This document shows, piece after piece, positions 12,738 through 24,154 of a stretch of 64,000 nt of DNA. Position numbers and translations under genes: made by a program. The stretch comes from Acorus gramineus (taxonomy: Eukaryota > Streptophyta > Magnoliopsida > Acorales > Acoraceae), in contig JAUJYN010000032.1 in the NCBI GenBank assembly GCA_030737835.1, forward strand, positions 464,471 through 528,470, written 5' to 3'. Below the pieces are notes generated by a model, which did no database searches, was not told the origin of the DNA, and worked only from the letters and a program-made list of their open reading frames with translations. How positions within the stretch are numbered: the first letter of the stretch is position 1; each line of letters starts with the position of its first letter.

Positions 12738-12809
12738 TTATAAGCCTCTCATACACGTGAGGAAACAATTACGATGCCAATAATTTACATTAATCCTGAT
12801 TAATGCACC
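12738..12809 (-). repeat. inverted LTR segment in element A 5' LTR
   Basis: The reverse complement of this 72-bp stretch matches 58504-58574 of the 3' LTR with few mismatches (for example GGTGCATTAATC and TGAGAGGCTTATAA). The sequence on its right continues in normal orientation. This is a local inversion joined to loss of the LTR 5' end. Confidence 0.85.
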
Positions 12810-14379
12810 TATTTCTCTTTCATTGCCTTGAAACCCTAGAAATTTCAAACCCTAAAAGATATTCTTCTTCTTGTTTTCGGCACCATTATTGAGGGGCTTG
12901 GGAAGGGAACTCGAGCAAGGGTTTAGATGAGTTTTCTAAAGAGTTTTGAAGAGTTTTTGGTTTATAATGATTCCCTTTAGATGTTCTTTTAATATGATCT
13001 CGTTTTCAAGGTTTTTCCAAACAAAGAGGATAGTTTTCTTCTTGTTTCTTAGGTGTTTTCTCATGATTTCGAATTGCTATGTTTTAACAATGATATAATG
13101 ATGATTTTATGATGTTTAGTAAGATTTGATGATAGTATTATATCTCACATGAATATATTGGAAGTTTATGCTTTCTTAAGTTTTCTCATTGGATTTTCAT
13201 ATGATTTTAAAGGGCGTGGGATCTTATGATATAGCCATGATGTTAAGTTTTTTTTTAAAAGATGGTTTGTAAGTCTTTCATGTAAAAATAAATATGCTTA
13301 TGTATATACCATGTTTAGGTTAATTCGTTAAGGTAGAAATCATGTTTTTATGATCTTTAGGCCTTATTTTGAACCTTGTATGCATAGATCAGAACCTATG
13401 CATATATTTATGATTTTTGGGGTTTAAACGTAGATCCATATTGGTTATTTATACCTATGATAGACCTGGGGTTTTCAAAGATATTTTCAAAGAGTTTTGA
13501 TTGGTTTTAATCGAATTTTTTTTTGTATGAATAATTTGATTTCGACAATCGATTCTTTTCTGATTAACAAACGTTTTATAAACGACTCGTGTCTTGTTTC
13601 CAATGGTAGAAGATTTTAAAGTATTTCTACAAAAAAAAAGGGTTTCACGCTTCTGCCTCGGGATGGCTCCAATGAGAGCCGTCGGGCATGTTTCGGATGG
13701 CTCCTTTGGGAGCCGTCGGATTGGTTGGAGAAGGCCCCTGTGGGAGCCGTCGGTTTTTGGGTGTACGAGTTCCATTAGGTTCCATACTGTTTGCACATAT
13801 TGTGACCGAGTTGTATTGTTTCAGGACTGGTTAGGTTGACTTAGACTTCTGGTGTTATTTGTTGGACCAAAGGTGAGTGGGTCTAGTCTCTACGTAGATT
13901 TCGAAACTAATTATATTTATATCATGACTGCATCATGCCTATTTTATGAATACAACTGTTATCTTGATTATGGAATACATGAGCATGACACCATGATTTT
14001 AAGGTATTATTTTATGTATAATCTATGTTGGAGACTATTATTCTTGCATGCAAATTACGGTTTGATAAATTGATCTTACATGCATATCATCCATCTGCAT
14101 GACACTTGTCTACGTGACATCGTCTGCGTGACGACTGGTCTGTGTGACCCAGTCTAGTGGGACCTTGTCTGCGTGATGATCGGTCTGCGGGCCAAGCTCT
14201 AGATGGAGCATCTTTCGGCTGTATGCCACATGAGCATGCGTGTCCGTTGCATCATACGCATCATGTAGTTAGTGTGAGATTGTGGCTATTCCTCTAAGAG
14301 ATGCATTATGTTTAATCGTTACACTTGTGACAATTATATGTATATGTTTATAATCTGTTAGTTCGGTTTTGGGATTATT

Positions 14380-14433
14380 TTTATTGTTATTATTATTATT
14401 ATTATTATTGTTATTATTATTATTATTATTATT
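14380..14433 (+). repeat. (ATT/TTA)n microsatellite in LTR A
   Basis: An interrupted ATT array with two G interruptions, inside the 5' LTR just before the conserved CACTGAGC block. Confidence 0.85.
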
Positions 14434-14840
14434 GGGACGCTATAGGTCCATTCACTGAGCGTGTGGTAGCTCACCCCTCTTTTCCCAACCTTTCAGGGTA
14501 GGTGTTGGTTATCGCTGTTCGTGGAGGGGCGTTGGCAATCTAGTTCGCGTTTATCTTCGTTGCATCGTAGGTGTTGAATAAGCCTTCTTCTTGGCATATA
14601 GTGGACGTCCTTAGCTTTCTCAGCAAAACCAGAGGAATTATTATCAGTATTAAATAAAGAACTCATGTGTATTCATTCCAACCTAAGAATGAATTATTGA
14701 GATCTTGTGGTTGGTTTGTGATTTAAACTTTCGAGTATATGAGGGTATTTATATTATTCAATATATTGCGGATTGTGGTGCAATAACGCGCTGTATCGCA
14801 TGCCTTAATTAAGGATAATGGGTATGGGGGCGTTACAAGA

Positions 14841-14853
14841 TGGTATTAGAGCC
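14841..14853 (+). other. element A primer binding site (tRNA-iMet)
   Basis: TGGTATTAGAGCC differs by one base from the standard plant initiator-Met primer site and lies three bases after the 5' LTR end. Confidence 0.9.
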
Positions 14854-14958
14854 TAGGTTTTCTTGTTAGGGCTAAGGAATAGGAATAGGAGGCATAAGCT
14901 TGCATACATATAGGATACGTTCTAACTGTGCGTCGATTCATATTAGGGGAGATCAGAA

Positions 14959-15846
14959 ATGGCGGGAAATACCAACACTTTGCGTCAGGATCTCCAGACC
15001 CTGACCAACCTGGTGGCGCAGACAATCCAACACCAAAATGACATGACGTTACGTCGTTTAGGAGAAAACCAGAGCCAGCTGGAACAACTAGTGATGAGGT
15101 TGAAGAAAATGGATCTGCCTTTCTTTCAAGGAGTTGGCACTGACCCGATGGCCCCGAAGCATTGGATCACGGAGTTGGAGCAAATCTTCAAATCAATGCA
15201 GCTGACTGATAGCCGTCGTATCCTCTTGGCGGCTCATCAACTACGAGGAACCGCTATCCAATGGTGGACTGTTCGTCAACAATCTTTGACCCGTGGAATT
15301 GAACATATCACCTGGGAGGAGTTTGTGGAGATGTTCTACAAGAAGTACTTTCCTCCGGCGGAGCGTGATCGCATTGTTCAAGCATTTCTGGACCTTCGTC
15401 AAACTCAAGACATGACGGTGGCCCAGTATGAGGAGAAGTTCCTGGAGTTGTCGGTCTTTGCGCCTCAATACATCCAAGTTGAGAGCAAAAAGTGTCGTCG
15501 CTTCCAAGAAGGGCTAATGAGCGACATTTGTCATAGACTGCGGAACCTCCGAATCCGTGTCTATGAGGAGCTGAAGGATTGTGCACTCGTCACGGAACAG
15601 GACTGCTTGGAGTGGAAGAAGGAGAATGAAGCCCGTGCGAAGAACCGGAATAATCAACGTTTCGGTGGTGGCCAGAGGATGGATAATCGAAAGAGGAACT
15701 TTGCTGACGATAATCGCAGACGAGAAGTGCGCGGGAGAGTCATCTGCTACAATTGTCGGGAGCCGGGACACAAGTCTAATGAATGTCCCCGGAAGCGAAG
15801 AGACAATCATGCATGCTACAATTGCGGGAAGCTGAGACATCGTTAG
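14959..15846 (+). CDS. gag: element A gag (truncated by a nonsense codon)
   Basis: A 295-codon frame coding for the capsid/nucleocapsid polyprotein that packages element RNA in the cytoplasm. The plant gypsy gag core lies at about residues 50-200, with the W-W and Y-FP-AERD segments and a 'MTVAQYEEKFLELS' stretch. A basic linker follows, then a CCHC knuckle (CYNCREPGHKSNEC) near residue 263. A second knuckle begins near residue 286 but is cut by a TAG at 15844-15846, and the remaining residues continue in frame beyond it. The ATG at 14959 is the first good start after the primer site. Further in-frame TAG codons precede the protease, so the original product was a Gag-Pol polyprotein. Confidence 0.85.
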   Translation: MAGNTNTLRQDLQTLTNLVAQTIQHQNDMTLRRLGENQSQLEQLVMRLKKMDLPFFQGVGTDPMAPKHWITELEQIFKSMQLTDSRRILLAAHQLRGTAIQWWTVRQQSLTRGIEHITWEEFVEMFYKKYFPPAERDRIVQAFLDLRQTQDMTVAQYEEKFLELSVFAPQYIQVESKKCRRFQEGLMSDICHRLRNLRIRVYEELKDCALVTEQDCLEWKKENEARAKNRNNQRFGGGQRMDNRKRNFADDNRRREVRGRVICYNCREPGHKSNECPRKRRDNHACYNCGKLRHR

Positions 15847-16185
15847 GCCGAATGCATTGAACCAAGAAAGGCGCAAGGCGCACCAAGATAGCAAAACACT
15901 GGTGGACAAGGAGTTTTGAGTTCTCGTGGTCAGTCGTAGCCGCGTGGACAGGTTCATGCTCTGCTAGTGGGAGATGTTTGCGCGACTGATGAAATCGTTC
16001 AAGGTACTGTTTCTGTCACTTGTTATGATGCATTCGTATTATTCGATTCTGGAGCTTCGCACTCTTTTGTGTCTACCAAATTTGTAAATCGTGCAAGTCT
16101 AGTGTCGAGTGCTCTTGAGAAACCTTTTATTGTCACGACTCCTACTGGCGAATTAGTTGCCATTTGATCAATCTATCGAGGGTGC
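15847..16185 (+). pseudogene. element A protease, 5' part
   Basis: Same frame as gag after two TAG codons. It contains the aspartic protease signature FDSGASHSFVS at about 16040-16072, the active site that would cut the polyprotein. A TGA at 16165-16167 and then insertion of element B interrupt it. The protease resumes at 54935 after the GGTGC duplication. Confidence 0.85.
16181..16185. repeat. target site duplication of element B, left (GGTGC)
   Basis: GGTGC is followed by TGTCACGCC here and is preceded by ...ATATAACA at 54930-54934. It marks a clean integrase-mediated insertion. Confidence 0.95.
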
Positions 16186-16704
16186 TGTCACGCCCTAGGG
16201 TGGCCGTCCCCGGGACGTGGCAAGCGTATACATGATATCAGCAGTCAATACAGGAGATCAATAGCATACCATAAACAACAGCTAAAAAGACAACACAGAC
16301 AACAAAGAGGCTGACATGATGTATACACAGATAGCGGAAGCTAAAAAGACTGAATCTGTAAATCAACAACACATTACAGACTCGATACATAATCAACTGT
16401 CTTGTGAGAGCCAATATACACACAAACATCCAAATACAATTCGAACTGGGTGCCCAAGCACAGAAATATATACATACAATCAAAAGGATGCTGATGGCCT
16501 CTAAAACTCGAGGGACGTGGCGCTACTCCGCTACTGGTGCTGTCGCTCGGGGAGCTCCTCCTTCAAGTCCGCCTCGGTAATCACTGGAGAAAAATATTAT
16601 GCGAGGGGTGAGCCACACGCTCAGTGAATAGCACAACCCATCCATCACAATTTATATCAACCACAAATAATCATTAAAAGCCTCAAAGTGGCATAAACAA
16701 CACG

Positions 16705-16905
16705 AATCCAGTGGGTCGCTACATCGCCGAACCACCACACCCTCACCCTCACCCTCACCCCTCAATAGGTGACAAAGGATATTGGGACTTAATAGGCTGA
16801 TAATCATCCTTACACAATCCAGTGGGTCGCTACATCGCCGGCCCACCACACCCTCACCCTCACCCCTCAATAGGTGACATAGGATATTGGGACTGACTAG
16901 GCTGT
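16705..16905 (-). repeat. LTR minisatellite with G-quadruplex motif (2 copies)
   Basis: Two copies at a period near 111 bp, each beginning AATCCAGTGGGTCGCTACATC and holding CCCTCACCCTCACCC, which reads as a (GGGTGA)n quadruplex motif on the element's sense strand. Confidence 0.85.
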
Positions 16906-17674
16906 TGGTCACCCTTGGTCCACCGATAGTCTCTCCCCACTCTGTAGGCCGCTTGGCCACTCCCACATTCAACACAATCCTTCCCAAATCAGGAGGTGCC
17001 TACTGATGGGAGCCCTCCACGAGACAGCCTTTCTAACGCCGGGGCAGTCTCTACACGGATCCAACGAAGGGAACAGAACAGCCTATCCATGCGCATATGA
17101 TCCACTCGGATCCGTCGACAACACATCTCAACAACTCTAATGACTTGAATTCTTCAGAATTCCTCCAGCGCGCATAACCAAGATGCGGGGAACATATAAG
17201 ATAATAATGAGGGAAAAGAAACCTTGGGAGGGCAACCTGAGGTCCCGATATAGGACATCCCACCAACCAAACAAGGAACACGGAGTACCCTAGCCCGGGT
17301 CTCAATGTTGACCTCGCAAGGCCCCTTAATATTCCTTAAGGCATGCTAAACATATCATAAGCTTGCATTTAATTTAATAAATCAAACTACTAGGACGCAT
17401 GCATAGATCGAGGCTTTCCTAGCATGATAACAAGGTGACAGGATGCACGGCTCTTACACATATCCTAAGGGTGCAAGTCCCTAACATACAAAGTCTAGGG
17501 TGGCATGCATTCTACACACTAATCATGCTTGCATGGATTACATATAACAAGTTAATATCAACTGCGGTGCCCCAGGGGAGGACGGTATACGCCCAAGCGC
17601 ATATAGCGCCTCCCAACTGGTTGGGTTGTCCCACTCACCGATAACCGGGTCGTCGCGCGACCGTCCGTCAAGAT

Positions 17675-18476
17675 CTGCAAGACAGGGTAATTAACTTGGT
17701 GAGTATATTACACAAATACCACAAAAATACAAAAAATAAATACACTAAAAATACCCAACACTCGGACAAGCGTACATACGGCCTGTACGCACGCGAGTCC
17801 GAGCACCCCGACTCACTCCCGCACCCCCGGGCAGCCGCTCGCATGGCCACCCGCTTCAGGCGCACAGCCAAGCCCCGGCCCGCGCGCCCAGCTCACTGCC
17901 GAGCCCAGCCCGCACGCCCGGACACTCCGCCAAGTCCCCCCAGGTGCACCGCGTGTCCACTGCACCCCAACGCAGCGACTCGCGCGCACACCCGCATGCC
18001 CAGCGCCCCATCGCCTCGCCCCGCGCGCACCCCGAGCGCACCACCGGCTCGCCTCACGCGCACATCCGCACGCCCTGCGCCTCGCCCCGCGCGCACCCCG
18101 CGCGCACCACCGCTCGCCCCAGCACGGCGCCCTGCACGCAGCACCCGTACGCGGCCCCCTGCGCGCGGCACGCACAGTGCCTCTACGCAGCGCCCCACGC
18201 GCACACCCGCCACGGCGCCCAGCGCCCGCACGCTCCTGCTCCACCCGCGCGCACGCCCGCGCGCGCCCTGCCACCTGCTCTGCCTGCTGCGCTGCCTGTG
18301 CTGCCATCCTGCCCGAGACAGCCAATCACCCTCCCGACGGCCACCCATGGCCTCCAACCGCCCCCAACCGCCGCCGACAGCCACCAACAGCCACCGACCA
18401 CCATCCCCACTCAAAAACACCCTCCTAACAATCATCTAAACAAGAAAGGAAGGAAAGAGAGCTTACCCAAGGAAGG
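17675..18476 (-). other. putative LTR intron 1 of element B (contains CpG array)
   Basis: On the minus strand the segment starts CTTGG|GTAAGC (donor at 18476) and ends CCCTGTCTTGCAG| (17675). Both sites are kept in nearly every B/E-family LTR here, with lengths from 795 to 1206 bp. The interior is a CpG-dense array. Splicing is inferred, not observed. Confidence 0.45.
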
Positions 18477-18790
18477 AAGGGAAGGGAGGGAAGTTCGGTT
18501 GCTCTCTGCGCACCGAAACACCTCCTCCAAGGCCACCACCACCGAGCTCTTCCTCAGCCCTCGAAATGGCTGAAATCAGAGGATAAAATAGGGCGTGAGA
18601 AGGGGCTAAACACATCGGAACTCGAATCCGAGACCACCGGTGGATAGATCGGGAGCTCCCCTTACCTTTCTCTTCTTTGGGTTTTGAGATCCAAGCTCTC
18701 TAACTAGGGTAAAAGGTGGAAAAAGAGAGAGGGGGAGAGAGAAATCAATTTGGGGAAGATGATGAATAGGGGGAGATATTTTAGGTCACT

Positions 18791-18800
18791 TAAATATAAA
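18791..18800 (-). promoter_or_regulatory. TATA-like box in LTR B
   Basis: TTTATATTTA on the minus strand, at the place in U3 where LTRs E (41679) and F (43370) have TATAAAG and TATAAATA. It is followed by a conserved 'attcatcatc' that could be near the transcription start. Confidence 0.45.
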
Positions 18801-19222
18801 CCCACACTTAGATTAGGGTTAACTATTAATTAGGGCTTAAGAGAGGATTAAAGAGGATTAAGTGAACTTTGACTTGGGTCAACCCAACCACACAAAAAAA
18901 CAAAAGGGGTTGACCAAGTCATGGGCCCACTTTGACCGAGTCAACTCTCCCAATGACTTCTCGCTCGGTCAAAACCCGGATACGCTTCAGAACTGTGAAA
19001 TTCTGAAACGTTACCGGAATTCGATGAAATTTTTGCGAGTGGCTTGGAATGGCACCAGGACACATAATATGCAGTTAGATTTTCAATCGGAGTCCTCAAA
19101 CTCAGGATGATAGCTAACAGTCCGAAATTTTAGCGGTTCCGATCGAAAAACGAAAAAAAACTCAAAAACTGCCAGAATGCTCCAATGGTTACCAGAAGGC
19201 TAAAAGTGACACATATATAACA

Positions 19223-19238
19223 TTCTCCTCCCCTTAGG
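19223..19238 (-). other. element B polypurine tract
   Basis: CCTAAGGGGAGGAGAA on the minus strand immediately precedes the LTR start TGTTATATATG. It primes plus-strand DNA synthesis. Confidence 0.85.
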
Positions 19239-19270
19239 AAATTTTGTCCTCAAAATAAATACAAGAACAT

Positions 19271-19390
19271 CTAAGAAGGGAAAAGATGCGGATACGCGTC
19301 ACGCATGGCGTCCTCGAGCTCCCAAGTGGCCTCGGCACCGGAATGGTGCTGCCATCGCACCTTGACCAGCTGGACGATCTTAGTGCGGAG
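19271..19390 (-). pseudogene. element B chromodomain-like C-terminus
   Basis: The last 39 codons of pol, with KVRWQHHSGAEATWE and the end at ...PHLFPS stop. It is cut from the rest of the integrase (22787 onward) by solo LTR C, whose CGGAG duplication lies in the RLR-TK codons. The EATWE tail is typical of Tekay/Del chromoviruses and is thought to guide integration to heterochromatin. Confidence 0.9.
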
Positions 19391-22300
19391 TGTCACGCCC
19401 CAGGGCCGGCCGTCCCCGGGACGCGGCAAGTGTATATATGATATCAGTAAACAGGAGTTCAATAACATACTCACACAACAGCTAAAATGACAACACAGAC
19501 AACAAAAGCAGGGCTGACATGATATATACACCAATAGCGGAAGCTAAAGACTGAATCTGTAATTCAAAGACATATTACAGACTCGATACATAATCAACTG
19601 TCCTGTGAGAGCCAATATATACAAAGACATCCAAATACAATACAAACGCGTGCCCAAGCACGGAATATAGTACATACAAGCAAAAGGGATGCTGATAGCC
19701 TCTGATACTCGCGGGACGTGGCGCTACTCCGCTACTGATGAAGTCCCTTGGGGAGCTCTTCCTCCAGATCCGACTCAGATGACACTGGAGAAAATATTAT
19801 GCGAGGGGTGAGCCACACGCTCAGTGAACAGCACAACCCATGCCCCACAATTTATATTAACCACCAGATATTATTAACCCACAATCACATTATTAAAAGC
19901 CACAAAATGGCAACAACTATACAGGCCAGTGGGTCGCTATCGCCAACCCACTACACCCTCACCCTCACCCCTCAATAGGTGACATAGGATATTGGGACTT
20001 ATTAGCCTGATAAACATCCATACACATCCATACACCCTCACCCTCACCCCTCAATAGGTGACATAGGATATTGGGACTAACAATCCAGTGGGTCGCTACA
20101 TCGCCAACCCACTACACCCTCACCCTCACCCCTCAATAGGTGACATAGGATATTGGGACTGACTAGGCTGATGGTCGCCCTTGGTCCACCGATAGTCTCT
20201 CCCCACTCCGTAGGCTGTTTGGCCACTCCCACATTCAGCACAGTCCGTCCCAAATCAGGAGGTGCCTACTGATGGGAGCCCCTGCACGGGACAGTCTCTC
20301 TACGCCGGGGCAGTCTCTAAAGGATCCAACGAAGGGAACAGATCAGCCTATCCATCGCATATGATCCACTCGGATCCGCTGACAAACACATCTCAACAAC
20401 TCTAATGACATGAATTCCTCAGAATTTCTCCAGGGTGCATAACCAGGATGCGGGGAACATGCATAATAATTATAATAACAAGGGTATAATATTATTGGGA
20501 AAGAAACCTTGAGAGGGCAGCGTGAGGTCCCGATATAGGACATCCCGACAACCAAACAAGGAACACGGAGTACCCTAGCACGGGTCTCAATGTTGACCTC
20601 GCAAGGCCCCTCCCTATAATATTATCTAAGGCATGCAATTAAACATATTCTAGCATTTAATTTAACAAATTAAACTAGTAGGACACATGCATAGGCCGAG
20701 GCTTCCTAGCATGATAACAAGGTGACAGGATGCATGGCTCTTACACAACCTAAAGGTGCAAGTCCCTAACATACAAGTCTAGGGTGGCATGCATTCTACA
20801 TTTTTCATGCTTGCATGGATTTCATATTACAACAAGTTAATATAATCCATGGTGCCCCAGGGGAGGACGGTACACGCCCAAGTGCGTATACGCCTCCCTA
20901 CTGGGTTGGATTGTCCCACTCACCGATAGTCGGGTCGTCGCGCGACTGTCCGTCAAGATCTGCAAGATAGGGTAATTAAATCGGTGAGTATAACACCCAA
21001 ATAAATCCACAAATACATTAAAATACACAACACTCGGACAAGCGTACATACGGCCTGTACGCACGCGAGCCCGAGCACCCCAACTCACTCCTGAACTCCC
21101 GGGCAGCCGCACGCACGGCCACCCGCCCCGGGCGCACAGCCGAGCCCCAGCCCGCGCCCCCAGACGCCCTGCCGAGCCCAGCCCGCACGTCCGGACACCC
21201 TGCCGAGACCTCCCGGATGCACCGCGCGCCCACTGCGCCCCAGCGCAGCAACCCGCGCGCACACCGCACGCCCCGCGCCCCATCGCCTCGCCCCGCGCGC
21301 ACCATTCGCTCGCATCACCCGCTCGTCCAGCCCCGGGTGCACCCGTGTGCACTGCGCCCCAGCACAGCGCCCCGCACGCGCACCCGCCCGCACTGCGCCC
21401 CAGTGCAGCGCCCGCACACCTGCCCGCTCACCACTCTGCGCGCACCCTACTCGCCCCGCGCGCACCGCGCCCTCCGCGCAGCACCCGCACACCACCCGCT
21501 CACCACTCCGCGCGCACCCTACTCGACCCGCGCGCACCGCGCCCTCAGCGCAGCACCCGCACACCACCCGCTCACCACTCCGCGCGCACAGCATGCCCTG
21601 CGCCCCTGCGCAGCGCTCCGCGCGCACAGCATGCCCTCACGGCGCCCAGCGCCCAGCACCCACGACCAGCACCCAGCACCCGCGACCAGCACCTGCGCCC
21701 AGCACCCACGCACACACCCGGCAACACGCGCCCAGCGCGCCTGCCAGCCTGCCCACGCTGCTCGCCCGCGCGCACTGCCGAGGAGCCCGAGCACTGCCCG
21801 CCTGCCAGCCCGAGCACCGCCTGCCTACTGCCCGAGCCCTGCCTGCCTGCTGCCCGAGCCCTGCCCGGGGCAGCTCTCCTATCTGCCCGACGGCCACCCA
21901 TGGCCTCCCACGGCCACCAACCGCCGCCGACAGCCTCCCACCGCCACCAACAGCCACCCCCACTCAAAAACAACCCCCTAACAAGCATCTAAGCAAGAAA
22001 AGGAAGGAAAGAGAGCTTACCCTAGGAGAGGAAAGGAAGGGAAGGGAACCGGGAGCTCTTCGGGCACCGAAATACCTCCCCAAGGACCACCACCACCTAG
22101 ATCTCCTCCTAGCCAAAGAAAAGCTGAAATCAGGGGAGAAAAGAGAGGGTGAGAAGGGGCTAAACACCTCGGAACTCGAATCCGAGACCACCGGTGGATA
22201 GATCGGGAGCTCCCCTTACCTTTCTCTTCTTTGGGTTTTGAGTTCCAAGCACTCCAACTAGCTCTAATGGAGGAAAAAGAGAGGGGAGAGAGAAAATCAT

Positions 22301-22781
22301 TTTGGGGAAGAAGATGAATAGTGGGGGAGATATTTTTGCTCTCACTTATATATAATCCACTCACTTAGATTAGCCTAACTAGGTTTAATTAGGGCTAAGA
22401 AAGGATTAGTGAGGGTTTAAGTGAGTTTGACTTAGGTCAACTCAACCACAAATAAAAACAAAAGGGGTTGACCAAGTCTTTGGGCCCACTTTGACAAATT
22501 CAACTCTCCCAATGACTTCTCGCTCGGTCAAAACCCGGATACGTCCTGGAACTGTGAAATTCTGAAACGTTACCGGAATTCGACAAAATTTTCATGAGCG
22601 GCTTGGAATGGCACCAGGACACATAATATGCAGTTAGATTTTCAATCGGAGCCCTCAACTTCAGGGTGATAGCTAAAAGCCCAAAATTTTAGCGGTTCCG
22701 ACCGAAAAACGAAAAAAATTGAAAAAACTGCCAGAATGGTCCAACGGTTACTAGAAGGTTAAAAGTGACACATATATAACA
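19391..22781 (-). mobile_element. solo LTR C
   Basis: 3,391 bp, TGTCACGCC...ATATAACA, flanked by CGGAG at 19386-19390 and 22782-22786. There is no internal region, gag or pol, so it is a solo LTR left by LTR-LTR recombination. Same family as B. It carries two full and one partial quadruplex minisatellite units (19924-20175) and an enlarged CpG array (21030-21990), with a putative intron 1 at 20960-22020. The long ORFs in this block are GC-array artefacts. Confidence 0.93.
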
Positions 22782-22786
22782 CGGAG

Positions 22787-24121
22787 CCTCTTCTCGCGGC
22801 GGTCCAGGATCTCCATCGGCTGCTCCACGAAAGACAAGTCCGGCTCGAAGACAAGCGGCTCGAACGGGATGACGTGAGCAGGATCGTGGACATATCGCCT
22901 CAGCTGTGAGACATGGAAGACGTCATGGGCCTGAGCCAACTGTGGGGGTAGAGCTATGCGATAGGCCACCTCTCCAACTTGCTCAAGGATGAGGAACGGC
23001 CCAATGAAACGCGGACTCAGCTTGCCCCGCACACTGAAACGGAAGATGCCCTTCATCGGGGACACCTTCAAGAAGACATGGTCACCAACCTCGAAGGCGA
23101 GCTCACGGCGACGACGGTCGGCGTAGCACTTCTGACGACTCTGAGCGACTCGGATACGCTCGCGAATCGTCTTCATCATCTCTGAGGTCTGGTGAACGAT
23201 CTCTGGTCCCTCAAACTGGCACTCTCCGACCTCGTCCCAACACAAGGGGGACCTGCAGTTGCGGCCATAGAGCTCCTCGTAAGGAGCCATCCGGATACTC
23301 GAGTGGTAGCTGTTGTTGTAGGCAAACTCCACCAACAGAAGGTGCCTCTCTCAATTGCCCCCAAAATCGAGAACACAGGCCCGCAGCATGTCCTCAAGGG
23401 TCTGGATCATCCTCTCCGACTGGCCATCCGTCTGCGGATGAAACGCTGTACTGAAATGGAGGTTCGTACCAAGGGCGTGCTGGAGGCTACGCCAGAACCT
23501 CGAAGTAAAACGCGCCTCGATCCGAAATGATGCTGACTGGAGTGCCATGGAGACGGACAATCTCGGAGACAAATAATTGTGCCAGGGTGTCCAGAGAATC
23601 GGTGAGTCGGATGGGGAGGAAATGAGCAGACTTCGTCAGCCGGTCGACGATCACCCAGATGGCATCGCGACCCGAACGTGACCTCCGCAGACCCGAGACG
23701 AAGTCCATGGTGATCTGCTCCCACTTCCACTGAGGGATCTCAATGGACTGCAGCTTCCCGCAGGGCGCTGATGCTCCGACTTCACCTGCTGGCATACTAG
23801 GCATCGGGCAACGAAACGGGCAATATCCATCTTCATCCCGCTCCACCAGTAGCCGCGACGAAGGCCCCTGTACATCTTCGTGCCACCAGGATGCACTGTG
23901 TACCTCGAACGATGGGCCTCGTCCAGAATCTTCCGCTTCAGCTCTGCGTCGTCGGGAATGCACACTCGGCCTCTGAATCGCAGGATCCCATCCGCGCGAA
24001 TCTGGTAGTCCTGACGCTCGCCCTGGGCGACGCCTTCAGAGAGGACTATAAAATGCGGGTCCTGAGCCTGAGCCGTGCGGATATCGTCGAGAAGGACTGG
24101 CTGCACCACTAGCCTGGCCAA
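22787..24121 (-). pseudogene. element B integrase (frameshifted)
   Basis: Minus strand. The zinc-binding region is near 23900-23780 (RYTVHPGGTKMY...CLVCQQ), the catalytic core near 23720-23400, and the C-terminal GPF...HVSQLRRYVHDP module at 23000-22850. At least two shifts break it: near 23758, within 'RPAGKLQ', and near 23520, after the SDR motif. It joins DNA ends during insertion in intact elements. Here it is inactive, and its chromodomain tail is separated by solo LTR C. Confidence 0.88.
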
Positions 24122-24154
24122 AAAGCCACCCGCAGGAGTCTCTCAAACACTGAT

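Larger units (their letters stand above)
12738..14837 (+). repeat. element A 5' LTR (rearranged start)
   Basis: From 12810 it aligns to the 3' LTR from 58575 with only scattered differences by eye. The first about 326 bp of the LTR (58178-58503 in the 3' copy) are absent, and the next 72 bp are present in inverted orientation at 12738-12809. It ends at ...GGGGCGTTACA, three bases before the primer site. It contains an ATT microsatellite at about 14380-14433 and repeated GAGCCGTC units at 13675-13755. Confidence 0.85.
16186..19222 (-). repeat. element B 3' LTR
   Basis: 3,037 bp, beginning TGTCACGCC and ending ATATAACA in plus orientation. It differs from the 5' LTR at about 11 positions in the first about 370 bp by eye, mostly transitions. 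It holds a 111-bp G-quadruplex minisatellite (16705-16905), a CpG array (17760-18420) and a TATA-like TTTATATTTA on the minus strand at 18791-18800. Confidence 0.93.

Noticed and set aside
16690-16905. CCCTCACCCTCACCC runs as telomere-like or CRISPR-like repeats
   Set aside because: Unit does not match plant telomere TTTAGGG, and the period is a minisatellite within LTRs, without spacers.
17696-18573. Overlapping long ORFs on both strands (Arg/Pro/Ala-rich)
   Set aside because: They lie in the LTR CpG array, where A/T-poor sequence leaves all six frames open. No domain, and the same artefact recurs in every LTR copy.
20837-22201. ORFs of up to 284 codons in solo LTR C
   Set aside because: Same CpG-array artefact; the reading frames are not conserved between LTR copies.
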